From assembly GCA_910589415.1 (NCBI GenBank), contig OU342637.1, positions 43,306,162 through 43,370,161 on the forward strand: DNA of 64,000 nt. The letters are read 5' to 3'. Shown here piece after piece: positions 44,935 through 55,835 of the stretch. Positions within the stretch are counted from its first letter, which is position 1; every line of letters begins with the position of its first letter. Under the pieces are notes generated by a model. That model searched no databases and was not told the origin of the DNA. It saw nothing but the letters and a program-made list of their open reading frames with translations. This DNA is from Malachius bipustulatus (taxonomy: Eukaryota > Arthropoda > Insecta > Coleoptera > Melyridae). Made by a program: the position numbers and the translations under genes.

Positions 44935-46960
44935 GTCTCAAAAACAATTCTTTATTAAAGTGTATGAACGTCAGCCACAACAGTAACGTGTAGGTCGTCG
45001 CCTCTCTGAGCCAAGTGAAGTCCCCCGTTCGCCCGCTTCTTCCATTGGTGTCGACTGGGCGACTCGTGCACTGGGCCAGAGGCGGCTTCAGGCGCCTTCA
45101 GTTTCGGCCAACGCTACTTTTTCCACGCCCTCGTGGACCAGCGCCAATCTGCACAATATGAAACCCTGTATTAGTAAGGAAAAACTAGCTGACGTAGTTA
45201 TCTAGTGTGTTCAGGATGGCACCAAGCCTGCTCACATCAGTTTCTTTGCTTGCTCTTTGCATGCTTCGTGTACGTTACACGAGTGCCTTTGCACCTTTGC
45301 AGAGGACAGTTGACGGTGGCATTGAAGACTACCTTCATACCGATTCTTCTGCAATATTCAGAGAACTTCTTGCTCGTATAGCAACTTCCTCTACCGCAAA
45401 CTAGTCTATTGGGGACCCCGAAAGTTTCGATTATCGCTTCCATGAAATTAATAACGGGCCCAACTTTACTACTCTGCACCGCTTTCATAAAGACATACTT
45501 CGTGAAACCGTCAACAGCAACAATAAGATAGGTATTTTTCTTTTTACTTTTCACAAACGGTCCCAGATGATCAATGTGAAGAGTTTCTAATGGTACGGAA
45601 CCTTTGGGTATTGAATGTAAATACCCCTCTTTCTTGCCTCCTGCTTCCTTGTTAAATAAGCATTCTAAACAACAGGAGATATAGCGGTTAGTATATTTCT
45701 TGATTTGTGGGAACCAATAGTGTCGCTTGATCATGTTCAACGTTTTCTCTACTGAAAAATGGCCTGCCTTATCGTGGTAGTACATGAGGATCTGGCGTCG
45801 AGCCCCCTTGGGCACAACTCATTTGTCTCCTTCTGACGTTACACGGTATAGCCGATTTTTTTTCAGTTTATATTCCTTGTGTAACATTTTCTCTTCTTTA
45901 TCTTCTGGTGTCCGTTTGAGAATTTCATGAATATACTTGCATCTCTCATCTTTAAGTTGGGCAGAAAGTATCCAATCATCTTCTGTAATATTAATAGTGA
46001 GTACCTCGATCTCTTCAGAGATTTCTCCTCCTTCACTTACAGCGTTCCGACTAAGGGCATCTACATGACCCATCTTGCAGCCGGGGCGATATTCTATTGT
46101 GAAGTCATATTCTTGTATAATCATTCACCACCTTCCCACTCGTGGAACTAAGTCCGTTTTCGAGAGCGTACTTCGAACTGCACTGCAGTCTGTAACGACC
46201 TTAAAGTTTCTTCCTATCGAATAGGGTCTAAACTGTCTTAGTGCATTAACTCGTACGAGTGGTACATCTGTTCCTGCTTGGTAGTTTGCCGACTATAATA
46301 CAAGACAGGTTTAATTGAATTATCCTCTTGTTTTTGGAGAAGTATGGCTCCGATTCCCCATTTACTGGCATCAGTATGAACTTCAGTTTCTAGTTCGTGA
46401 TTATATGTCGCTAAAATTGGTCTGGTTGCCAGTTTTTGTTTGAGGGTCTCGAAGGTCTTTTGTTGCGATTCTTCCCATACAAACTGGGAATCTTTCTTTG
46501 TAAGGGACGTGAGGGGCTTTGCAATCAGCGCGAAATTTTGTATGTACTTCCTAAAATAGCTGGCTAGCCCCAAAAATTGTCGAACCTCATGAACGTTCTG
46601 AGGCCTTGGGAAATTTTCAACTGCCAGAATTTTCTTGTTACTTGGCCTTATTCCTTCCGGAGTGATTTCATGACCTAAGTACTCAATATTGGTATGGAAA
46701 AAGGAGCATTTAGAAAGCCTGAGAGTTAGGTTGACTTCTCGCAACAACACCAAGACTTCTTCTAACACGTGGTAACCTTCTTCTAAGTTGAGACTTGGTA
46801 GTAAGATGTCATCCATATAAGCTAAGGCGGTCGAGAAACGTAACGGGCCCAATATATTATTGATCGTTCGTTGGAAAACCGCGGGGGCGTTCGCCAAACC
46901 AAAAGGGACTCTTAAATACTCATAGTGCCCATCTGGGTGACAAACGCGGTCTTGGGAATA
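44935..46960 (-). pseudogene. Gypsy-type pol (element A), RT to integrase
   Basis: Minus strand. RT second half with PFGLANAPAVFQR, catalytic YMDDIL, FLGLASYFRKYI; RNase H start (TEVHTDASKWGIGAIL), then EYRPGCKMGHVDALSRN. Integrase with zinc residues H-H-C-C (HDKAGHFSVEKT, CCLECL) and HIDHLGPF. The second catalytic Asp region reads RLVCGRGSCYTS where SDRG is usual, so integrase is probably dead. Breaks at about 46235, 45817 and 45290. The RT first half is 8.3 kb away at 55305-55655, displaced by element B. Confidence 0.85.
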
Positions 46961-46965
46961 GAATC
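46961..46965. repeat. TSD of element B (GAATC), left
   Basis: GAATC here and at 55300-55304 brackets element B; the interrupted pol reads on across it. Confidence 0.85.
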
Positions 46966-47145
46966 TGTTGTGTCAGTTAGTATATTGTTATATTTCGTAG
47001 GTAGGACTTGGCAATTATTGTGCTTTTAGAAATGTCATGCATCTGATGTTACTGTTATGTTGTTGCACTTGTGCAGCTAATGAAATATATTAAAGTAACA
47101 AGTTATGTGTAGTTATTATAATTAATCGAACCCGATAACGAAACA
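46966..47145 (+). repeat. 5' LTR of element B
   Basis: 180 bp. Compared with the 3' LTR it lacks a ~70-bp segment after TGTTATAT and has no foldback; otherwise nearly identical, serving as the empty site for FB7. Confidence 0.85.
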
Positions 47146-47313
47146 TGGTGGCAGCGGTGGTGGCTAAATAATTTAGCAAAGCAAGTAATGTTGGCAGATT
47201 AGTGAGAGAAGTGCTACGAGAGTAATGTCGGACTCAGAGAACGGCCAGACTCCGACGCAATCAATGGTCACTGTCATTTCACCGGTAGGGGTAAGTCCTC
47301 CGGAGAAGTTTAA

Positions 47314-47602
47314 TGTAGGAATTTTAATGTAACCCACGTAGTGATGATGTTAATATTTTATTAGTTGAAAAGGTTATTAAAAAATACTTAAATGAAATAA
47401 GTTGATGTTAAGAACAGCACAGTAGTGAAATAATAACAGTCTTGGAACCTTCGCTTCGCTTCGTTCTCGCTCGACGACGTCTTACGCTCTTCTCCCCGAA
47501 CAGCGCGTTCCTGAACTTCTAAACATCCCCTGTCCATCGACAAGGTTGCCAAATCAAACAAAATATCTCTTGAAGCAAAACTTAAAATAATTGAATCCCA
47601 CA
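47314..47602 (-). repeat. 3' LTR of element C
   Basis: 289 bp, nearly identical to 52510-52798 (for example GGAATTTTAATG versus GAAATTTTAATG at the start), implying relatively recent insertion. The identical mirror frames in the two LTRs are not genes. Confidence 0.9.
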
Positions 47603-47842
47603 CTCGGCCTTCCTGCTAAAAATTCGCCCTCGAATTTATCCATCATCAGATGAATCACTTGAGTAATTTACCCATAGTTTTAGGTATTCTGCACATGTAG
47701 AGGTACGAATAGGACCCTCTTGTGTTCCTACCTTGACAACATCATACCTCTCTTTTGGTTTCACCTTAACAATCTCATAGGGACCAAGGTACTTACGATG
47801 TAATTTGCTTCCTTTACTAAACTGGGTCCTCTTTATTGCTAC

Positions 47843-48157
47843 CTAATCACCCTTCTTGTACTGAGTTGGTGGTTTTCGCCTCAAATTGTACACTTTTTTA
47901 TTTTCTTCTTGTACTTTCACTAGCTGTTTCTTACATTCTTGTCGGATGTTTTCCCTGTCTTTATCAAATTGTGCTAAAACTTCTTGTTCAATCATCTCCT
48001 TAATTATCAAATCATCCTTATTTTTCATTTTCAGTCCAATCAGCACTTCGAACGGTGTATATCCAATACTACGCTGATACGTCGAGTTCATAACTTGTTG
48101 CACTCTACCAACATGTTTATACCAGTCGCCTGGATTTTCTAGACTGAGTTTTGTCAA
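47843..48157 (-). pseudogene. Integrase C-terminal part of element C
   Basis: LENPGDWYKHVGRVQQVMNS then TYQRSIGYTPFEVLIG, the conserved Gypsy integrase segment after the catalytic core, followed by a basic coiled region. Separated from the core by stops around 48170-48235. Confidence 0.8.
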
Positions 48158-48234
48158 AATGGATATGATAATGCGATTTATTCGCTACACCTGGCCGTTA
48201 CCACGAGGTACGCCTGTAGTCGTCGTCAGATGCT

Positions 48235-49461
48235 CTATGTTTTCTTCTTCACAATACAATTTGAAATCCTGGGAGGTAAAAGCTGTTCCTTGTCAGTTAT
48301 AATTCTTAATGGATTTCCAAAATCCTTCTGCTGTCTAGTAAAACAGTTTATAGTTTCTTTAGATGTTACCGTCTTCACTGGATAAAGCCAAACAAATTTT
48401 GTAAAATCATCAATGATCGCCAAAATGTGTTGGTACTTCTTGTTGGTTGTCGCTAGTGGTCCTAAGTGATCAGCATGGTATGTTTGTAATGGGCCTTCTT
48501 TTGCAATTGGATGAAGGTAACCCTCCTTCTTTCCTTCCTTTCTGGTACTTAGAATACAAACGACACAGCTATCGATACAGTGTTGTATCTTCTCCTTTAA
48601 TTTAGGAATGTAAAACTCTTGCCTTATCAGTTCTTCAGTCTTTTTAATCGCAAAATGTCCATTTTCATGACACTTTCTTATAATATTCTTCTGTAACGCA
48701 CTGGGTACTACTATAAGCTCTCTTCCATTCTCGTACTTATATAATAAATCGTGTCGCACTAAATAGTCTTCGTAATTAGTCGTCTCCAAAATCTTCTTAA
48801 TCACCTGAATCCTTTCGTCGTCGTCCTGAGCTTTTTTAATCCCTTCTTTGATTCCACTTTCCAGCGAAACAATGTATACTACCGGATATCTGCTCAAAGC
48901 ATCTACATGACACATTCGAGTTCCTTTACGATGTTCTATCACATAATCGAACTCTTCTAGCAGTAATGCCCATCTTGCCACCCTAGTCGTCAATTCTTTT
49001 TTCATCATGGTCTTTTGGAACGCAGCGCAATCAGTAACAATCTTAAAAGTTGCTCCTAATAGGTATACTCGAAATCTCTTGATTGCTTGAATAATGGCCA
49101 AATATAAAAAAATATAGCATATAGCTATATTCTTCAATGTAAGAGGTCTAAATATATGGTTGATGAATCTCTGAAAAACTAATGGACTATTGCATAATCC
49201 AAAGGGACACTTCAAAAATTCAAAATGGCCACTTGGTGTTACAAACGCAGTATATTTGACACTACCAGGCTCTATGCCTACGTGGAAGAATCCATTTCTC
49301 AGATCAATTGTACTATAAAACTTTGCTCCCTCTAGCATGTCCATTACGTCTTCTATAAGCGGAAGTGGATACCGGTCCTTGACAATTAGTTTATTTAACC
49401 TTCGATAGTCGCAACAGATTCGCGTGTCGCCATTTTTTTTTTCACCAAAACTATGGCACAT
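48235..49461 (-). pseudogene. RT (palm-deleted) to integrase of element C
   Basis: RT fingers/palm start (KKNGDTRICCDYRRLNKL, STIDLRNGFFHV, KCPFGLCNSPLVFQRF) is followed after about 20 residues by the RNase H middle (FKIVTDCAAFQKTM). The YMDD palm motif, thumb and RNase H start are absent, with the frame kept open. Then HRKGTRMCHVDALSRYP and integrase: HENGHFAIKKTEELI with CVVC, HADHLGPL as first catalytic Asp, IIDDFTKFVWLYP, and IITDKEQ in place of TDRG. RT cannot function. Confidence 0.85.
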
Positions 49462-49486
49462 GCATAATCCGAAAAACTAGGTCTTA

Positions 49487-50234
49487 TTATTTCAGCCATT
49501 CCTCCATTTGCTTATCCACAATTTCTCTCTCAGGCGCAGATAGTCTGCGAGGCCTCTCATAAATAGGAGTTTCATCCTTTAGAACTATCTTCATTTCTAT
49601 ATTGGTACTCTCTGTCTTTTCTGGCTTATAATTTGTAATTAAGCTTGTAATTTCTTCTCTCATATTCTTCTCTTCTATATGATCAACATTCAAAGAGCAA
49701 TCCTCACTTCTAAGCTCCTGCGTACGAATTTGCATCAAAAAGTTCTCAACGTTCTTCTTGTAAATAATAATTCCATCACCTGTTATGGAAATTTCTGCCT
49801 GTTGCAAAATATTAGTTCCTATTATAGCTCTGAAATTCGACACATCCTTCGGTATAACATTAAAAGTTAACCTAAATGACTCATCATTAATTGTGACTTC
49901 CGTATCAAAAGCCCCAATCGTTTCTACTCGATCCTTTCCTAGTCCTCTTAATGTAATACTAGATTTTTCTTTGAGAGGGATATTATTGATTTTCTCGATA
50001 GACATCTTCTCTAATGGCGCTTATGTCACTTCCAGTGTCTAAGAGTGCCTTAACTCTAAAATCTCCTATTTGCAGCTGAACTCCATTCTCTGGAACAGTC
50101 TCAACAATATTGACGGTACTTTCCTCTTGAATTCGTCCCTTATCGTCCTTTCTGCTCTTGCAGTTTTTTGCTACGTGTCCATACTCGTTACATCTAAAAC
50201 ATTTTGTACCTTTATCTTTCATCGAACATTCCAT
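49487..50234 (-). pseudogene. Zinc knuckle and protease of element C
   Basis: CCHC knuckle CFRCNEYGHVAKNC, then protease LLDTGSDISAI (catalytic DTG) and, in an overlapping frame, FRAIIGTNILQQAEI, the protease C-terminal part, leading into the RT start (YERPRRLSAPEREIVDKQM). One frameshift near 49990. Confidence 0.85.
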
Positions 50235-50496
50235 AGCTCGATGCCCTCTATCTCCGCAGTTGTAGCAAATATCTCGAATGTCGGTCGTCCTTCTAGTCTC
50301 TTCTCTACTTCCTCCTTCTCTCTTGTATTTATTTATGAACTTTCTCGGTGCTTCTCCTCTTCTTTTGATATCAGAACTTCTTTCGTTTGCTTGCTTCTTA
50401 TTTGTTCATAAACCTTAATTTTTTCCTTAAAATCATTAAAAATTTTTGCTCCATAGAGTACAACCTTACTTGTTGCATCATCTTGAATTCCGTCAA

Positions 50497-51378
50497 TCAC
50501 ACATATTGAATAATAACCTCTGCTTCCAAATTAGCGCGACTGCCAATTTCTCTCATTACCAGAGTATATTCTTGCACCGACTCCTCTCGTCGCATTCTCC
50601 TGTTCATTAGCATCTTATGGATTTGAGCACTACTGACAGAAATTCTAAACTCCCATATCAAAGATGCTTTAAGAGTTTTCCAATCAGTTAATCCCTTTTC
50701 CGATTGCACGTACAACTTGGCTAATCCCTGGAGACATTTTTTAGCATAAATGACTTTTTGTAAATCATTCCACCCTGTAACTCCTGCTATCTCTTCGAAG
50801 TCCTTAATCCAATTTTCTATCGGATATCCGTCTTTTCCGCTAAAAGGTCGTATGCTGTCTTCAACGTCTCGAAATGTTAAAGAAAAACATTCATTCTTCC
50901 TACTTCGCGCTTCGTTTATTCTTCCTCCATATTCTGTTATTTCGCTGTGAAAATCTTCATCTGTTTTTTCGCTGTGACTACCTCGATTTATTTCATTGCC
51001 GTTCACAACTTCTTCTTCATCTTCTTCTTCGTCTGGCTCTGTATCATCTTTATCACCGTCGATTTTCAAATCATTTAAAAATAAACAGATCTTGTTAATC
51101 AATTCATCTTTCTCTCCTCGATAATCTATTTTCAAAACATTACACACCGATATCAAATCAGGTAAGTCTACGTTATCTTTTACGTAGGCCAGTTTTTTCT
51201 TAAAAAGATCCGAACTTGCATCTATATTAAATCCTTCAAAGCTTCTCAGTGCCTTTCTCGTTTTTCTCGGTTCACTTTCTTTACTAAATGCGATACGATG
51301 TAACGCCTTCATCACATTTAAATTTCCTCTAGAAATATTATCCTCAATCTCAGGAATACAACCTAGTGTGGAAGTCAT
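50497..51378 (-). CDS. gag-like protein of element C
   Basis: A 293-residue open frame starting MTSTLGCIPEIEDNISRGNL. Residues ~125-150 form a very acidic stretch (DEEEDEEEVV). The second half (PFSGKDGYPIENWIKDFEEI, KKCLQGLAKLYVQSE) is the typical retrotransposon gag/capsid fold region. It ends in a stop before the zinc knuckle region, probably by decay. Confidence 0.75.
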   Translation of the reverse strand: MTSTLGCIPEIEDNISRGNLNVMKALHRIAFSKESEPRKTRKALRSFEGFNIDASSDLFKKKLAYVKDNVDLPDLISVCNVLKIDYRGEKDELINKICLFLNDLKIDGDKDDTEPDEEEDEEEVVNGNEINRGSHSEKTDEDFHSEITEYGGRINEARSRKNECFSLTFRDVEDSIRPFSGKDGYPIENWIKDFEEIAGVTGWNDLQKVIYAKKCLQGLAKLYVQSEKGLTDWKTLKASLIWEFRISVSSAQIHKMLMNRRMRREESVQEYTLVMREIGSRANLEAEVIIQYV

Positions 51379-52059
51379 TATCTATCTCTATTTAAAATGC
51401 GGCTATTTAGACCACTCAAATTGATTCAGAAATGAATAAAACGCTTGACAACCTCTTTGATGAACAATCAAAATTATTACACAGCAAATTTCAATAAAAT
51501 ATCAATAATAGATATAGGTACCCTCTATAAACAATTATGTGACCCTCAATTAATTTGCCTAATCTAAGAAAATAATTAAATTCGATAAAAACTTCTCAAA
51601 TAGTTAATTGAATTTAAAAGTAAAGCCTCCAAGACGTTAAAAATTATTATTCTTAAAAATTAGTCGTTCATTTATTTCCGATTTGGCTTCCTTTGAAATG
51701 ATGGAACTCAGATAATAAAATCAGGATTTATTACTCACAGTCGTTGCAGCAAGCTTCAATAAAATGACCTTCAAACCTTGAATCTGTACTCCGTCTCTCT
51801 CGTCTCAATCTCGAAGTATTGCTCCTGTGAACTGGAAGATGGAATAAACCAGCTGGGCAATTCAGGATATCGATTTTCTTTCCGGGGACAACAACAGCAC
51901 CAGCACCTCGCCTACCAGCACACCAGCCTTTGAACGTCGACGGTCTTCTCTCGCTGCTGCTTCGGTGTTGCCAACTGAACGTTGGGTTGCTTCCGATGAA
52001 TGATGATTGCAAATTACGATGAAGTTTAATTAATTACTTCAGCTAATCTAGTCGCGCCT

Positions 52060-52475
52060 TCTTCTCGTCTTCTCTATTTGTCGTCTTCTTCTTCTATAAA
52101 TTTACTTATCGTCGTCTTCTTCCTTTCGTCTTCTCGTTTTATCAACTAATCAATTAATCATCCAATTAATCTCGTTATCGTCGTCTTCTTCTTCTCGTCT
52201 TATCAGTTAATTAATTAATCACTCAATAAATTTTGTTATCGTCGTCTTCTCTTCTGGTTTTATCAATTAACCAATTATTAATCACTCAACTAACCTCGTT
52301 ATCGTCGTCTTCTTCTTCTCGTCTTATCAATCAATTAATCAATCACTCAATAAATTTCGTTATCGTCGTCTTCTTCTTCTCGTCTTCTCGTTTTATCAAC
52401 TAATTAATTAATTGTTCAATCAACCTCGTTAGCGTCGTCTCTTCTGTTCTTCTCTCGTCTTCTGGGCTTTTCAAC
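52060..52475. repeat. Leader repeats of element C, ~60-68 bp units
   Basis: About six units of ATCGTCGTCTTCTTCTTC plus TATCAATTAATTAATCACTC, in the untranslated leader between 5' LTR and gag. Confidence 0.75.
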
Positions 52476-52484
52476 TAATTAATA

Positions 52485-52503
52485 ATCCTCGGCTGAGCCC
52501 CCA
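52485..52503 (-). promoter_or_regulatory. Primer-binding site of element C, tRNA-Pro type
   Basis: Seven bases inside the 5' LTR edge the minus strand reads TGGGGGCTCAGCCGAGGAT. Its first nine bases and last four match the tRNA-Pro primer site known from gammaretroviruses (TGGGGGCTC...GGAT). Confidence 0.6.
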
Positions 52504-52509
52504 AATTAC

Positions 52510-52798
52510 TGTAGAAATTTTAATGTAACCCACGTAGTGATGATGTTAATATTTTATTAGTTGAAAAGGTTATTAAAAAATACTTAAATGAAATAAGTTG
52601 ATGTTAAGAACAGCACAGTAGTGAAATAATAACAGTCTTGGAACCTTCGCTTCGCTTCGTTCTCGCTCGACGACGTCTTACGCTCTTCTCCCCGAACAGC
52701 GCGTTCCTGAACTTCTAAACATCCCCTGTCCATCGACAAGGTTGCCAAATCAAACAAAATATCTCTTGAAGCAAAACTTAAAATAATTGAATCCCACA
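52510..52798 (-). repeat. 5' LTR of element C
   Basis: 289 bp; partner of 47314-47602. Flanked by TTAA at 52799-52802. Confidence 0.9.
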
Positions 52799-52802
52799 TT
52801 AA

Positions 52803-53305
52803 TTTTCCAATGCTGAGCTTATGACCTCAATGGCGTAAACGTTTTGAACGTTACATGTCTGTGTCAGGACAGATAAATAAGTCGGAAGAAGAAAAAATTA
52901 ATATTTTCATTTATATGTATAATGGGAGAGGAATCAGAAGAAATATCGCTGCAATTCGTTAGGGCTCCAGTAACTTATGCAGAGACATTGCAGTGTTTTG
53001 AGAATCATTTTATTCCACGTAGGAATGTTATCTTCGAGAGATATAAATTCAATTCACGTGTACAACGACAAGGAGAACCAGTGGAATCATTTATAACGAA
53101 TTTACATTCCCTTGCAGAGAGCTGCGATTACGGTCAATTAAAAGACGAAGTAATTCGGGATCGCATCGTCGTAGGTATGCTTGATATCACTACAAGCACG
53201 CGTCTTCAGTTTCAAGAGAAATTGACTCTCAACGAATGCATATTAGCAGCCAAGCAGGCCGAAATTCAAGCGAATCAATCTAAGGAATTGAAAGGTCATG
53301 GGTAG
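52803..53305 (+). pseudogene. gag of element B
   Basis: After the C insertion the frame continues with RKRFERYMSVSGQINKSEEE, then (one-base frameshift near 52915) FENHFIPRRNVIFERYKFNS and LHSLAESCDYGQLKDEVIRD. This is the standard insect Gypsy gag core. A stop is present near 52822. The N terminus lies at 47225-47313 (MSDSENGQTPTQS). Confidence 0.8.
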
Positions 53306-53489
53306 GTCAGAGTCGTCCAGCAGCAGTATCATCGTCATCGCGTAGGCGAGCACGAACACGGGTCGAGCGGCGTAGCGGCCTACGAACGTAGCGGAAAGTC
53401 AGCAGGCGGTGATTGCAGCTTTCCCAAAGGTAACAATAAATCCTATTTTTCAAAGAAAAAAGGGAGGAAACCTGGAGAAGCTCAGAAAA

Positions 53490-54345
53490 ACAAGTCTTGT
53501 GGATTTTGTGGGTTACAAAATCATTCCAGGGATGAATGTCCTGCTAATTAGGTCAGTATGCCAGAAGTGTAAGAAAAACGGCCATTGGGCAAAAATGTGT
53601 CGCAGTAATAATACTAGTTCGGTGCAAGTAGTTCATAATCATTCAGCTTCTCAGAATAATAATGATTGTTATTCTTTTATTAATTTTTTTATTATCTCTT
53701 ACTTCTAGCATGTCAAATAATGTAAATAAAGAATGGATAGCTTTAGTTTATGTAACTGAGTTTCAGAAGAATGTAAAATTTCTTGTAGATACGGGGGCAG
53801 ATATTTCATGTTTTCCTAAACATATGATAACTAGTAATAAGTTGTTAAAAAGTATGCAAATTACAGATAGAAAGGTAACTGATCCATCTGGAATTGAACT
53901 AAAGGTAGCAGGTATAATACCAGTAACTTTGAATATACATAAGAAGCTGTGTAGAACTGAACTTTTCGTAATACAAGATTTAACTATGCCAATTTTAGGG
54001 AGACAAGCTATAACGGAATTAGGTATTCTTGAATTTCGTAACGATGAAGTAAGTATTCATTTAAATAAGGTTGAAAATAATAACCTAGAAGCATCAATAA
54101 AGCAGAGATTTCCTAAAGTGTTCATATATGTAGGTACTTTCAAAACTGAAATGGAAATTAAACTGAAAGATGAGGTTAAACCTTTTATTCAGTCGGTTCC
54201 TCGAGTAGTTCCGATACCTCTATTGAAACCTCTTAAAGAGGAATTAGATCGTTTAATAAAGCTTGATATTATAGAGCCGGTCGATTATTACACAGCTTGG
54301 GTAAGTCCAATCGTCGTAGTATCCTTATCAGCGATTATGTTTGCT
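53490..54345 (+). pseudogene. Zinc knuckles, protease and truncated RT of element B
   Basis: Knuckle 1 CGFCGLQNHSRDEC and knuckle 2 CQKCKKNGHWAKMC sit in different frames. Protease: KFLVDTGADISCFP with catalytic DTG, and PILGRQAITELGI. RT begins (RLIKLDIIEPVDYYTAWVSP) and stops at about 54325, only ~20 bases before the purine tract, so a deletion removed the rest of pol. Confidence 0.85.
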
Positions 54346-54358
54346 AAAAAGGGGGAGA
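54346..54358 (+). promoter_or_regulatory. Polypurine tract of element B
   Basis: AAAAAGGGGGAGA immediately upstream of the 3' LTR start TGTTATGTCAG. Confidence 0.8.
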
Positions 54359-55299
54359 TGTTATGTCAGTTAGTATATTGTTATATTCCCACCGCAACCC
54401 TGTCAAACGCGCCCTCAAACACGAAGGTCGCATGGAATAGTAATAGCCCGTATCCGATTTCGTAGGTAGGACTTGGCAATTATTGTGCTTTTAGAAATGT
54501 CATGCACGATGTTACTGTTATGTTGTTGTACTTGTGAAGCTAATGAAATACAACGTGATTCTTTTAAGGCGCCCATTAGAATATTTTCCACTTCTAATTG
54601 ATCTAGAGATCTAAAACTTGTAGCCTAGGTAACATAAACAATTACGAGTCAAAATGAAATATAAGCAAGATGGCGGCACATTTAAAAATGGCGAAAGCAA
54701 TGGCCATCGTTGTTTCTTTAATTGGAACACCCCATATATTATTGCATTTTCAGATTGTCTGAGAAAATGTAATAACAATGGTGCTTTAGTTGTATTTTAA
54801 ATTGAGTAGGCTATGAGTTATAAACAAGTGAAAATCGTGATTTTCCAACTTCAAAGACATTTACCACGAAAACGGCTCAAGATATCAGAAAACGGTTTAC
54901 ATGTCCCTATCTTAACTTTTCATCTGGTATCCTACTGTATAGTTGAAATGTTTATACAGGGTGATGAAAAATCAGTTAATTTTCACCATCCTGTATAAAC
55001 ATTTCAACTCCATAATAGGATACCTCTTTAAAAGTTAAGATAGGGACATGTAATCCGTTTTCCGATATCTTGAGCCGTTTTGTTGGAAATGGCTTTCGCC
55101 ATTTTTAAATGTGCCGCCATCTTGGTAATATTTCATTTCGACTCGTTATTATGTATGTTGCCTAAATTCCAAATTTCAGATTCCTAGATCAACTAGAAGT
55201 CGTACTTTTTCTAATGGGCGTTTTAAAAGAATCATCCTGTATATTAAAGTAACAAGTTATGTGTAGTTATTATAATTAATCGAACCCGATAACGAAACA
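54359..55299 (+). repeat. 3' LTR of element B, carrying a foldback
   Basis: The LTR proper is 54359-54550 plus 55240-55299. It has ~70 bp (about 54387-54459, including CACCGCAACCCTGTCAAACG) that the 5' LTR lacks. Confidence 0.85.
54551..55239. repeat. Foldback element FB7, TA-flanked, empty site known
   Basis: 689 bp between TA and TA. The 5' LTR of the same element has the uninterrupted target GAAATATATTAAAG. Arms of about 200 bp include GCGCCCATTAGAA and AAGATGGCGGCAC; the centre contains a CAGGGTGATGAAAAATCAG core. Left terminus is decayed (CAACGTGATTC versus CAGGATGATTC mirrored at right). Confidence 0.85.
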
Positions 55300-55304
55300 G
55301 AATC

Positions 55305-55655
55305 TTCTTCTAAGGGAATTTGGTGGTACCCAGAAGTCAGATCAAGGCTTGTAAATATCTTCGCGTTTTTCAATTTGTCGACTAAGTCGTCGATTCTTGG
55401 TAAGGGATAACGATCTTTGATGGTTTTGGCATTTAGAGCTCGGTAGTCCACACACATACGAGTTTCTCCATTTTTCTTTTTTACCAAAAGGATTGGGCTT
55501 GAATAAGGTGAACATGACTCTTGTATAATTTGATTATCCAAAAGTTCTTGTACAATTTCTGGTGTCTTTTGCCTTTCTGAAATTGCTAGGCGATAGGGTT
55601 TGTAAGTCACGGGCTTATCATCCGTAAGACTGATCTTCATTTTAGTGATACTTAT
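55305..55655 (-). pseudogene. Gypsy-type pol (element A), RT N-terminal part
   Basis: Minus strand: KPYRLAISERQKTPEIVQEL, SPYSSPILLVKKKNGETRMC, DYRALNAKTIKDRYPLPRID, SLDLTSGYHQIPLEEDS. The codons for EEDS fall at the GAATC duplication and the frame picks up at 46960. 5' truncated here; protease and gag of A are not visible. Confidence 0.85.
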
Positions 55656-55835
55656 CCTTTTTCCTCCTGCATGATGACTTCCTTAAGAATATAATTCCTA
55701 TAATTATCAGACCTATAAATAATAATTAGTGGGTATTAAATCATCTTACATTTTAGCAACTCAGATTAAAAGTAAAAACTGCCATAATATTACATGTTTT
55801 TTTCAAAGTTTGTTTTTTCAACTTTTTTTTTTCAG

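Larger units (their letters stand above)
47314..52798 (-). mobile_element. LTR retrotransposon C (Gypsy-type), nested in element B
   Basis: Two 289-bp LTRs (47314-47602 and 52510-52798) in the same orientation, TGTAG...CCACA, flanked by TTAA on both sides (47310-47313, 52799-52802). Deleting C rejoins the gag frame of B as PPEKFNFPMLS. Minus-strand order: leader, gag, zinc knuckle/protease, RT, integrase. Pol has a large in-frame deletion and several stops. Confidence 0.9.
46966..55299 (+). mobile_element. LTR retrotransposon B, inserted in element A
   Basis: Short LTRs (TGTT...AACA), a 5' LTR at 46966-47145 and a 3' LTR at 54359-55299, with gag and protease on the plus strand and a purine tract AAAAAGGGGGAGA directly before the 3' LTR. 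The sequence just after the 5' LTR, TGGTGGCAGCGGTGG, is the expected place for a primer site. Almost all of RT, RNase H and integrase is missing, so it could move only with help. It carries element C in its gag and a foldback in its 3' LTR. Confidence 0.85.

Noticed and set aside
47388..52799. Two identical 71-codon frames beginning MWDSI
   Set aside because: They are the paired LTRs of element C.
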